From: Bacteroidota bacterium | Lineage (GTDB): Bacteria > Bacteroidota > Bacteroidia > Bacteroidales > UBA10428 | NCBI GenBank assembly: GCA_023442525.1 | Contig: JAEZZA010000034.1 | Span: 153,743 to 217,742, forward strand | Length of the DNA: 64,000 bases | Reading direction: 5' to 3' | Shown here: in pieces, positions 56,800 to 64,000 of the stretch | Layout of the letters: the number at the start of each line of letters is the position of its first letter | Numbering within the stretch: the first letter of the stretch is position 1 | Notes under the pieces: generated by a model | What the model saw: the letters and a program-made list of their open reading frames with translations, nothing else | What the model was told of the DNA's origin: nothing | The model's database searches: none | Program-made: the position numbers and the translations under genes

Positions 56800-57933
56800 A
56801 TGAAGAAAAGCATTAAGCCGCCTGCATCCGAAACCATCATTTCGAAGAATGAAACGACTGTAATCAGTGATATTCTTTACAAAGACTCCTTCACCCGCAC
56901 CGACATCATCGCACTTTTATCCGCACAGGGAGATGATAGGAAACTACTCTTTGAACACTCATCTCAGATTAAAAGGCAATATGTGGGCGACAGGGTTTAT
57001 TTCCGCGGCCTGATTGAATTCTCAAACCGCTGCAATAAGAATTGTCTTTATTGCGGGATACGACGTGACAATCATTACGTAAACCGCTATACCCTTACTG
57101 ATGAAGAGGTGATCAATGCAGCCCGTTATGCAGCCGAAAATCGTTATGGGTCACTTGTGTTGCAATCGGGTGAGTTAGAAACCATGGGATTTGCCAACCG
57201 GGTAGAAAAACTCCTCAAAGATATCCATAAGGCAACTCAGAATAAGCTGCGCATCACTCTTTCATGCGGGGAACAGGAAAAGGATGTATACAAAAGATGG
57301 TTCAATGCTGGTGCGCACAGGTACCTGCTCCGGATCGAATCATCCCGGAAAGAACACTATGAAAAAATACACCCGGGAGACGAATTACATTCGTACGAAC
57401 GAAGACTGAAATGCCTGAATACTTTGCAGAAGATCGGATTTCAGGTGGGGACCGGGGTGATGATCGGACTTCCTTTTCAAACCATTTCCAACCTGGCAGA
57501 TGACCTTCTCTTTATGAAGAAATTCGACATCGATATGATTGGTATGGGTCCTTACATCGAACATGAAGACACTCCGTTATATGCCCTGCGACATACATTG
57601 TTACCCAAAGAAGAACGCTTCGACCTGTCGTTGAAAATGGTCGCTGTACTCAGGATTATGATGAAGGACGTGAATATTGCAGCCACGACTGCAATGCAGG
57701 CTATCGATCCTATGGGAAGGGAAAAAGCGTTGAAAATCGGGGCCAACGTTATTATGCCTAACATAACGCCGGGAAAATACCGCGAAGATTATTTACTTTA
57801 CCAGGATAAACCCTGTACGAACGAAAATGCAGACGATTGCACTTCGTGTCTCGAAGCCCGGATTGGCATGACCGGTAATGAAATCGCTTACGACGAATGG
57901 GGCGATTCAAAGCATTTTCAATCCCGTCATTGA
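56800..57933 (+). CDS. hydE: [FeFe]-hydrogenase maturase HydE
   Basis: HydE is a radical SAM enzyme that acts on the HydG product (iron-cysteine complex) during assembly of the H-cluster. The 377-residue protein has the motif C78-X3-C82-X2-C85 (CNKNCLYC) followed by a complete TIM barrel with SGELETMGF and GTGVMIGLPFQT. A C-terminal cysteine pair (DDCTSCLEAR) is also present. It completes the set hydG-hydF-hydE. Confidence 0.96.
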   Translation: MKKSIKPPASETIISKNETTVISDILYKDSFTRTDIIALLSAQGDDRKLLFEHSSQIKRQYVGDRVYFRGLIEFSNRCNKNCLYCGIRRDNHYVNRYTLTDEEVINAARYAAENRYGSLVLQSGELETMGFANRVEKLLKDIHKATQNKLRITLSCGEQEKDVYKRWFNAGAHRYLLRIESSRKEHYEKIHPGDELHSYERRLKCLNTLQKIGFQVGTGVMIGLPFQTISNLADDLLFMKKFDIDMIGMGPYIEHEDTPLYALRHTLLPKEERFDLSLKMVAVLRIMMKDVNIAATTAMQAIDPMGREKALKIGANVIMPNITPGKYREDYLLYQDKPCTNENADDCTSCLEARIGMTGNEIAYDEWGDSKHFQSRH

Positions 57934-58005
57934 GAGGATACTTACTTAGATCCTGAAAGTCGCGACCACCCCGGGAATCCGAAACGACGCTCCCGATGAC
58001 GATGC

Positions 58006-60123
58006 TTACAACTTCACACTAATCCCCGGCCCGATAAGCAACATCCATTTCTCGGCCTTAAACTGGTAACCACCGCCTATATATAACGGGAAGGCCAGTT
58101 TCTTATCACGGGTGGTAGGGTAGAGGCTTGCCAAAGCTACCAGTGCCAGATCCTGCCGTTCGCTTTGGAAATTAAAAGCATCCAGGGCCAGAAAACCCGC
58201 TCCGAAACGGTAAGGTCGAACCTTGGCAATCTTTTCGGGATGATAGAATGAGAATTGTGCCACCATGGCCATGCTGATACCATAAAGGTTGCTGAACGTT
58301 GTTTTACCAACTTCGTCATCCTTTGATACGGTAACCAGCCCTGCCGGAAAAGATACATCGATATCAAATTTGGTTCTTTTCTTCAATATGATCTCAACTT
58401 CTTTTACCTGTCCTTCTTCATTATATCTTCCCGGAGTGCTTTTAAATGTCAGGTTCACCCTCGACCAATCGTCCAGCTCACTGGTATTCCTCCGGAGGAA
58501 TTTATTGAGGCTGATCTCTCCCTGGTTACAGTTTCTCCGGTCGTAATACCGGTATCGTGGTGAATTGTCAGCCGGACAAACAGTCACCTGGGGCAGGGTT
58601 TTAATATCGATCAGTTCATTGGAAGGTCCGGTAACTCTCAAATCGATGGTTACATGTTGCCTTCCGTAGAGTTTATCACGGTTGTCAATCCTGTCGGGAT
58701 TGAATGAAATAACGATGTCGCGGATGGTTTTATCATAAAGAACCGGACCATGGATCCCCGATACGGTACGGTTAATATCGCCATAGTTCACCATAATGTA
58801 GTCGAAAGGCCTCGGAATTTCATACTCTTTAACTGTCAATCCCTGACCGGTATACATCGAATTGTTATACAGTCCGATTCGTTTTCGTCCGATATCGAGA
58901 GGGATCTTTATTTTCATTACCACTTCATTCTCGTTTCTGAGTAAGGTATCTGATGTAATATCCTGAACGTCTTCAAAATGAAAACGGGCTTTATAAAGAG
59001 CGGTGCCTTCGATCTTTACCGAAACGGTTTCGCCCGGGTACACAGAAGGATCACGCATCCACTCACCACCGTCGCGCATTACCGATAATCCCGAAATGGA
59101 TGTAACCGGTGTAATATTGAAGTTTGTTATGAAAAGTGCATCATCGCCATCTTTTATGTAAAGATATCCTTCTTCGGCACGGTGATAGTTATAGGTTTTC
59201 AGATAGCATAATACGCGGTTGTCAGAGAGGTAACTCCGTGTGTATATTTCAGCAACCAGAACACCTCCGGGCAATTCCTGGTTTTCCACCCGGTAGGTTT
59301 TATTGATCTTAAGGGCTCTGCTGTTGTCTATTTGTATTTCCATGCCCTGGGTGCGCGACTTCTCATCCATGGTGATGTCCTTTTTATCGGTATTCAGGTA
59401 TTGAAGTCGTATATTTCTTACATTGAAGGTGTATTCCAGTGGAGGTAAATTACGGGTAATCTGCCCACCGGGTCCGATATCAGGCTTATCGGTCTGAAGC
59501 ATAAGACGGAATTTGTGAGTTCCCGGAACATTGGGCATCACATGCAATATCACTCGGTCGTTTTGCCTTTCAATCCGGCTGTCAATGCGTTCCCCGGATG
59601 TCCAATCGGGCGAAAACCTCAGGTTTGCCGAATTGTTGGTTACAATTTCAAAAGTTTTCTCTTCGCCAATATAAAGCTCGTCCCCTGATGGTTTGAATGT
59701 TGCTGAAGTTCTGGTACAGGGCAAAAGCCTGACTATTTCGTAGTTACGCGAGTCGGATTGGCCGTAACCGAACTGCAGCTTGAGAAACTGACTTTTCGTG
59801 AGATTTCTGAATCGGATCTTGGTATGCCAGGCTCCGGCAGAAAAAACCAGTGAATCAACTACTTCATAATCAGCCGAAGGGATTAGCTGTAACATAAGGA
59901 TATCATCTGATGATGGTATCAGAGTAATTTCGGCGAATTCATCTTCGTTGTCGTAGACGAAATAAAGCATTCGCTCGTCTTCGGACACCACTGTATGAAC
60001 CTGGTTATTCCAGGTAGTGGTGTCGACACGGATCGCGACTGATTTGAAAATGCTTCTTGAGTTGGTTTGGGCGGACAGGGTAACGGAAAGGGTTAAAAAT
60101 AACAGGATCGCCTTGATTTTCAT
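58006..60123 (-). CDS. Unrecognised large exported protein with C-terminal membrane-like beta strands
   Basis: This is a 705-residue protein with a signal peptide (about 1-18, ending LSAQ). I do not recognise the family. Residues 25-250 and 290-480 look like successive beta-sandwich domains (FEIVTNNSANLRFSP, YPGETVSVKIEGTALYKARFHF). Residues 590-705 alternate hydrophobic strands and turns and end with LIGPGISVKL, like an outer-membrane barrel or anchor. It is convergent with hydE and downstream of the GH2 gene. It could be a surface assembly or gliding-type protein, but nothing in the sequence proves this. Confidence 0.8.
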   Translation of the reverse strand: MKIKAILLFLTLSVTLSAQTNSRSIFKSVAIRVDTTTWNNQVHTVVSEDERMLYFVYDNEDEFAEITLIPSSDDILMLQLIPSADYEVVDSLVFSAGAWHTKIRFRNLTKSQFLKLQFGYGQSDSRNYEIVRLLPCTRTSATFKPSGDELYIGEEKTFEIVTNNSANLRFSPDWTSGERIDSRIERQNDRVILHVMPNVPGTHKFRLMLQTDKPDIGPGGQITRNLPPLEYTFNVRNIRLQYLNTDKKDITMDEKSRTQGMEIQIDNSRALKINKTYRVENQELPGGVLVAEIYTRSYLSDNRVLCYLKTYNYHRAEEGYLYIKDGDDALFITNFNITPVTSISGLSVMRDGGEWMRDPSVYPGETVSVKIEGTALYKARFHFEDVQDITSDTLLRNENEVVMKIKIPLDIGRKRIGLYNNSMYTGQGLTVKEYEIPRPFDYIMVNYGDINRTVSGIHGPVLYDKTIRDIVISFNPDRIDNRDKLYGRQHVTIDLRVTGPSNELIDIKTLPQVTVCPADNSPRYRYYDRRNCNQGEISLNKFLRRNTSELDDWSRVNLTFKSTPGRYNEEGQVKEVEIILKKRTKFDIDVSFPAGLVTVSKDDEVGKTTFSNLYGISMAMVAQFSFYHPEKIAKVRPYRFGAGFLALDAFNFQSERQDLALVALASLYPTTRDKKLAFPLYIGGGYQFKAEKWMLLIGPGISVKL

Positions 60124-60191
60124 ATAAATGTAATTTCTTACTCACAAAATCCGTCCACAAAATACGAATTTTTTCCGTTCTTCCTATACCT

Positions 60192-60321
60192 ACTGTCGGA
60201 CCTTAGATGTCGGACGCCTTGCCAGGCCTTGCGTGCGAGAAAGGTGTCCGACGGCTTGAGAGTAGAATATTAAACCGTCGGACACCTCGCCATGCGAGTC
60301 CCTTACAAGGCGTCCGACAGT
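60192..60321. repeat. 130-bp nested inverted-repeat element at the GH2 stop codon
   Basis: Four inverted segments nest: 9-bp ends (60192-60200/60313-60321), a 13-bp stem (60209-60221/60306-60318) and a 12-bp inner stem (60243-60254/60275-60286) around a 20-base loop. GTCGGAC or its complement occurs five times. Two side hairpins (gcct-aggc, ctcgc-gcgag) would give a cloverleaf-like fold. It carries no gene and may be a MITE or REP-type element; it also could stabilise or end the GH2 transcript. Confidence 0.8.
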
Positions 60322-63078
60322 TTAGTCGCCAAATTTAAAATACAATTTTCCGCTTAGGGATTGAGTATTGGGATTGGTATAAAATTCATTACGCGCTCCC
60401 TGTGGCCCCGATGATTCGGGAGTGGAAAACTTGGTGCCGATAGCCGGAATGGCGTGCAAAATGGAAATATCTCCATCCGGAAAGGGAGGGGTAACGCTTC
60501 CTGTATTGAATATGGGTTTTTGAGGTGTGAACAGATGCAGAAACAGGCTTTCCGTTGCACTTACAATGGTAACAGGCAGTTCTTTTGTTTGAATCTCAAC
60601 AGCATAGAAATTGGAATAATAGCCCTTGAATTCCGGATATTCCCAAGTCTGGCCTGTTACGGTATTGTTATATTTTTTTTCATGCATACCAAATTCACCA
60701 CCCCGCATACGGTTCTTCCAAACCCTGTAAGGTCCGTTTGCCAATAGTGAAGCGCCAACAACATGGTGTTCAGGATATTTAAATGTGATTCCCCAGAAAT
60801 CTGCTGTCCCATAGGGGCGATAATTATAGTCCAGTTGCAGCCATCCTCCGGGAAGCACGGTCCATTTTACCGAACAGTGAGAATTATTTTCATAATACGC
60901 CTCTACGATTATTTTTTCTGATTCTTTCCTGTATCTCAGCTCCCTGAATCTGGCCTCATAACCCGCGAAAACAGGTCCGTTTGCAAATGATGATTTTTTG
61001 CCTGCATTAATTACTTCGGTTAGCAGTCCATTGTTTTTGTCGAATACAACCCGGGTATTTCCTGATACCACAATCAGCCTGTTACCTTCCTCCTGAATTT
61101 GAGGCTCTGAACCTAAAGCACGTATAATTTTATCAGCCATCTCCGCGGGCTTTGAAATGTTCCAGGTCCAGTTGTTGATTTTTCTTCCATACGGATCAAT
61201 GGCAGTAATTTTTATCACATCGTATTGCTGCCAGTTGGCCGGCAGAGTGATTTTGAATTTTCCTTTTTCTCCCGGCCGAAGGTTATCCACATTACTTTCG
61301 ACCTCCACAATTTTTACTTCTGATTCGGGGAAGACCGACCGGTAAGCAATCAATTCGCTCTTAAATTCACATTCGCGCAGTTGAGTCCAGGTAAATCGAT
61401 TCTCAATGGTAAAGGTCCCGTCAAAATCCGATGTAATATGCTTTTTCACAAACTGCACTGGCGACCAGATATCCCTGATCGCATAAAAACTTCCCTCTTT
61501 TTCACGATACGGGCCCACAATTCCATCGGGTGCATGGTTTCCGTCGCAGTCGACTGAGTCATTCTTATCCCTGCGAACAATTCCCTCGTCGGCGAACACC
61601 CAAAGAAATCCTCCCGCCGATAGAGGATTCGACAGCATCAGGTTCCAGTAATCATCCAATCCTGCACCATGACCACCATCGAACAAGCCGTGAAGAAATT
61701 CGGTGGGAAAGAAAATATCGTTTCCCTGAAAACATTCCCCCACACCGTAGTTATAAGGGATATAATGATGTGTATTCATGCCGTTTAGTGTCGACCAGGG
61801 TTCAATTACCTTTCTTTTCTGCGGATCATATAATTCGTATTCATTTCTGAGATCGGGATTAAAGCCACCTTCATTACCATTGTCCCAAAGCACTATGCTG
61901 GGATGGTTCACATCCCTGGTAACGGTTTCTCTGACAATTTTCCTGCCGATTTCTGTATCATAGGGTGGATATTGCCAACCTGCAATTTCATCGAGCACAA
62001 ACAAGCCCAGGGAGTCGCAAACATCAAGAAAATGCGGGTCGGGATTATAATGGCTCATCCGCACCGCATTCATGTTCATGTCTTTCATGAGGTTAACGTC
62101 CAGCACGCTCAGATCTTTGTTCAGAGCCCTGCCGGTTGTCGGCCAGGAACTGTGCCGGTTCACGCCGCGAAACATTATTTTACTGCCGTTTACATAAATT
62201 CCATCACGTTCCCTGACCTCTACGGTACGAAATCCGAATCGTTGTTTTACCTGATGGATAATCTTGTTTCCTTCTTTTAAGTGAATAACAGCATAATATA
62301 AATGAGGATGCTCCGGATTCCAGCTTTTGGCATTGGGAAACGACGCCCTGAGGACTGCTTTATTAGTTGAAGGCCCCAGGTTAAGAGAGGGAAGGCTACC
62401 CAGTAATTCTCCGTCAATTGAATATACTTCACCGCTTAACGAGGCATTTGACAAGACACCCCTGGTGCAGACTTCCATCAGGAAGTCTCCGTTTCCCCTG
62501 GCATCAACTGCAACCCTTTCAATATGTTTTCGGGGTAATGATTCAAGATACACGGGGCGGTAAATACCTCCAAAAACCCAGTAATCCGCTTCGCGTTCGG
62601 CCTGATTTACGCTTTTGTCAGCCGACATCTTACTTACGGTTACTTCAAGCAGATTCGGACGTCCAAATTTTAAAAGTTTGGTAATATCATATTTAAAACG
62701 GTAAAATCCTCCCTGGTGAATTTCGCCGGCTTGCACACCATTGATCATTACTTTTGTGTCGGTCATCGATCCTTCGAAAACGATGTTCACCTGATTGTTT
62801 CTCCAGGCATCGGGTACATCGAACCTGTATTTATACAGACCCTGCTCGTCGGCTAAAGGCTGATCGTGTCCGTAATTATAAGTACCGAATCCCTGCAATT
62901 CCCAGTTTGAAGGTACGGGTATGGTGGTCCATTTTCCGCTGTTGCTTCCTTTGGTACAATAAAAATCCCAGATTACTGTATTATCGCTTCCGTCACCCGA
63001 AAGGTATTTAATTTCAGTCTCCTGAGCCTGCAGGTTCAAACTGAAAAGTACCAGGAATAAGCTGTAAAATTTTCGCAT
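60322..63078 (-). CDS. Glycoside hydrolase family 2 (beta-galactosidase-like), exported
   Basis: This is a 918-residue GH2 enzyme with a signal peptide (about 1-18). It has an N-terminal jelly-roll (YRFDVPDAWRNNQVNIVFEGS), an immunoglobulin-like domain, and the TIM barrel with FRGVNRHSSWP, acid/base Glu in DNGNEGG (near 402), and nucleophile Glu in PTEFLHG (near 460). A C-terminal beta region follows. Family GH2 also includes beta-mannosidases and glucuronidases, so galactosidase specificity is not certain. It follows the small anchored protein gene by 46 bases. Confidence 0.9.
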   Translation of the reverse strand: MRKFYSLFLVLFSLNLQAQETEIKYLSGDGSDNTVIWDFYCTKGSNSGKWTTIPVPSNWELQGFGTYNYGHDQPLADEQGLYKYRFDVPDAWRNNQVNIVFEGSMTDTKVMINGVQAGEIHQGGFYRFKYDITKLLKFGRPNLLEVTVSKMSADKSVNQAEREADYWVFGGIYRPVYLESLPRKHIERVAVDARGNGDFLMEVCTRGVLSNASLSGEVYSIDGELLGSLPSLNLGPSTNKAVLRASFPNAKSWNPEHPHLYYAVIHLKEGNKIIHQVKQRFGFRTVEVRERDGIYVNGSKIMFRGVNRHSSWPTTGRALNKDLSVLDVNLMKDMNMNAVRMSHYNPDPHFLDVCDSLGLFVLDEIAGWQYPPYDTEIGRKIVRETVTRDVNHPSIVLWDNGNEGGFNPDLRNEYELYDPQKRKVIEPWSTLNGMNTHHYIPYNYGVGECFQGNDIFFPTEFLHGLFDGGHGAGLDDYWNLMLSNPLSAGGFLWVFADEGIVRRDKNDSVDCDGNHAPDGIVGPYREKEGSFYAIRDIWSPVQFVKKHITSDFDGTFTIENRFTWTQLRECEFKSELIAYRSVFPESEVKIVEVESNVDNLRPGEKGKFKITLPANWQQYDVIKITAIDPYGRKINNWTWNISKPAEMADKIIRALGSEPQIQEEGNRLIVVSGNTRVVFDKNNGLLTEVINAGKKSSFANGPVFAGYEARFRELRYRKESEKIIVEAYYENNSHCSVKWTVLPGGWLQLDYNYRPYGTADFWGITFKYPEHHVVGASLLANGPYRVWKNRMRGGEFGMHEKKYNNTVTGQTWEYPEFKGYYSNFYAVEIQTKELPVTIVSATESLFLHLFTPQKPIFNTGSVTPPFPDGDISILHAIPAIGTKFSTPESSGPQGARNEFYTNPNTQSLSGKLYFKFGD

Positions 63079-63124
63079 TTCTAAGTTCGATTTAATTTTG
63101 GCTCTTTACCAATAACTAAAATAA

Positions 63125-63526
63125 TCATTTATTCAATCTTGCATGCAAGGGTAACCAGTTTTTCTCGGCGGCATGCAGGGCTTTGTAAATCTCGTACTGG
63201 CAAAGCATATGGTTGTGTCGCCCATAGCAGGTCTTGCCATCGGGATCATCCTGATATAACTTTTTCAGAACAGGCACTGCTTTTTTCGATTTGATCTGAC
63301 CTAACGTCCATATGGCAATATGTGTCCTGTCGTGATAGGAATTCGATTCATCCAGCAGAAATGCTATCAGCGCATCTTCTGCCGTGCCGGGGTATTTTTG
63401 TTTGGCAATGGCGATGTTTTCCTTAACCTTGTTGCCAATCTGGATGTAGCTCCAAAGGAACACAGGGGTTATAATTGCCAGAATAATAATACCCATAATG
63501 ATCAGGATCTTTCGTAGTCTTTTCAT
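63125..63526 (-). CDS. Small membrane-anchored protein with HEAT-like segment
   Basis: This is a 133-residue protein with one N-terminal membrane segment (about residues 7-29, after a basic start). A helical part follows (HIAIWTLGQIKSKKAVPVLKKLY), which resembles a HEAT repeat, and two cysteines lie near 100-110. The function is unknown. It lies upstream of the GH2 gene on the same strand and could be its operon partner. Confidence 0.7.
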   Translation of the reverse strand: MKRLRKILIIMGIIILAIITPVFLWSYIQIGNKVKENIAIAKQKYPGTAEDALIAFLLDESNSYHDRTHIAIWTLGQIKSKKAVPVLKKLYQDDPDGKTCYGRHNHMLCQYEIYKALHAAEKNWLPLHARLNK

Positions 63527-63608
63527 GTGATTACTCTTATGTTTCTAATTCCAACTTCTTCAATATTCATTATTCAGTGTTCGAATTTCGCAGAAATAAA
63601 CTGAATTA

Positions 63609-63749
63609 AGCCACGAATTCACGAATTTAAGAACTAATGAAAAAATTTAAGACCAATCACTAATGGCACGAAGTACCGAATGAATAAATTCATTCGGATT
63701 GGTATCAATTCGTCTTCATTCTTCGTCTTCAATTAGTGCATTAGTGGCT
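63609..63749. repeat. 140-bp nested inverted-repeat element
   Basis: Pairs are agccac/gtggct (63609-63614/63744-63749), cactaatg/cattagtg (63658-63665/63739-63746), accaat/attggt (63652-63657/63698-63703) and a 10-bp hairpin ccgaatgaat/attcattcgg (63676-63685/63688-63697). The overlapping pairs can form alternative folds. It has no coding capacity and resembles a small non-autonomous mobile or REP-type element. Confidence 0.65.
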
Positions 63750-63776
63750 AAAATTGATTGCCTCATTCTAATTTTG

Positions 63777-64000
63777 AGTAGAATCTAGAATCTAGAATCT
63801 AAAATCAGATCCGGAATCTGGAATCTAGTATCAAGTATCCAGTATCCAGTAACCAGTACAAAGTCGGGAAACTGTCTTCAAAGTCTTCAAAGTCTACAAA
63901 GTCTTCAAAGTCTTAAGACCTGGAGACAACAAGACATGGAGACCTGAAGACCTGAAGACCTGAAGACCTGAAGACAACCAGACCTGGAGACCTGGAGACA
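63777..64000. repeat. Run of degenerate short tandem repeats to the window end
   Basis: Successive tracts use aatctag (period 7, 63777-63830), agtatcc (period 7, 63834-63859), aaagtcttc (period 9, 63869-63914) and gacctgaa (period 8, 63916-64000). The array continues past the window edge. The 474 bases from 63527 to 64000 hold no gene, only this array and the inverted-repeat element before it. Confidence 0.85.

Noticed and set aside
57934..58005. Terminator between hydE and the convergent exported-protein gene
   Set aside because: Only a weak 5-bp stem without a T-tract is visible, so I did not call it.
63777..64000. Possible CRISPR array
   Set aside because: Repeat units are only 7-9 bases, variable, and directly abutting, with no unique spacers and no cas genes.

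Overview
The window is a chromosomal segment of an anaerobic, polysaccharide-degrading Bacteroidota, most likely Bacteroidales or Marinilabiliales. The evidence is two SusC/SusD pairs, a cargo protein with a type IX secretion sorting domain, promoter boxes of the TAnnTTTG type, few Shine-Dalgarno sequences, and [FeFe]-hydrogenase maturation genes. No rRNA, tRNA, CRISPR array, prophage or transposase gene was seen. About 44 protein genes fill the window; the first is cut by the left edge.

Layout. 1-3114: ychF (5' truncated), an exported M14 peptidase and a small membrane protein. 3163-21947: a glucuronoxylan utilisation locus. It has a minus-strand operon lacI - GH67 - SDR - manD, a plus-strand operon CE15 esterase - GPH transporter - GH3 - GH115, and a minus-strand susC-susD pair. 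Two copies of the same LacI-type operator, one between the divergent operons and one upstream of susC, point to one regulator for the whole locus. GH67 and GH115 remove (methyl)glucuronic acid, CE15 cuts lignin esters, GH3 trims xylo-oligosaccharides, and the SDR plus ManD would carry the released uronate to 2-keto-3-deoxygluconate.

22309-28742: a five-gene RND efflux operon (GbsR/MarR regulator, TolC-like, adaptor, pump, PG0541-like protein) with a palindromic operator in its promoter. 29037-32877: a deoxyhypusine-synthase-like enzyme, an unusual methyltransferase/ATP-grasp fusion and a GNAT acetyltransferase. 33036-42553: housekeeping and envelope genes (beta-helix lipoprotein, EEP nuclease, MurB, glycosyltransferase, ABC exporter, DUF4252, malic enzyme).

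42598-53376: a second sugar locus. Two Gfo/Idh/MocA oxidoreductases, a DUF1080 protein, a TIM-barrel isomerase and a sugar kinase lie beside susC-susD. This is the gene set of the 3-keto-glycoside cleavage route. 53599-57933: a TM1266-like regulator with hydG, hydF and hydE, but no hydrogenase structural gene. 58006-63526: an unrecognised exported protein, a GH2 glycosidase and a small anchored protein.

Non-coding structure is rich: two 130-140 bp nested inverted-repeat elements, several short palindromes, and 7-9 nt period degenerate tandem repeats in separate intergenic gaps.
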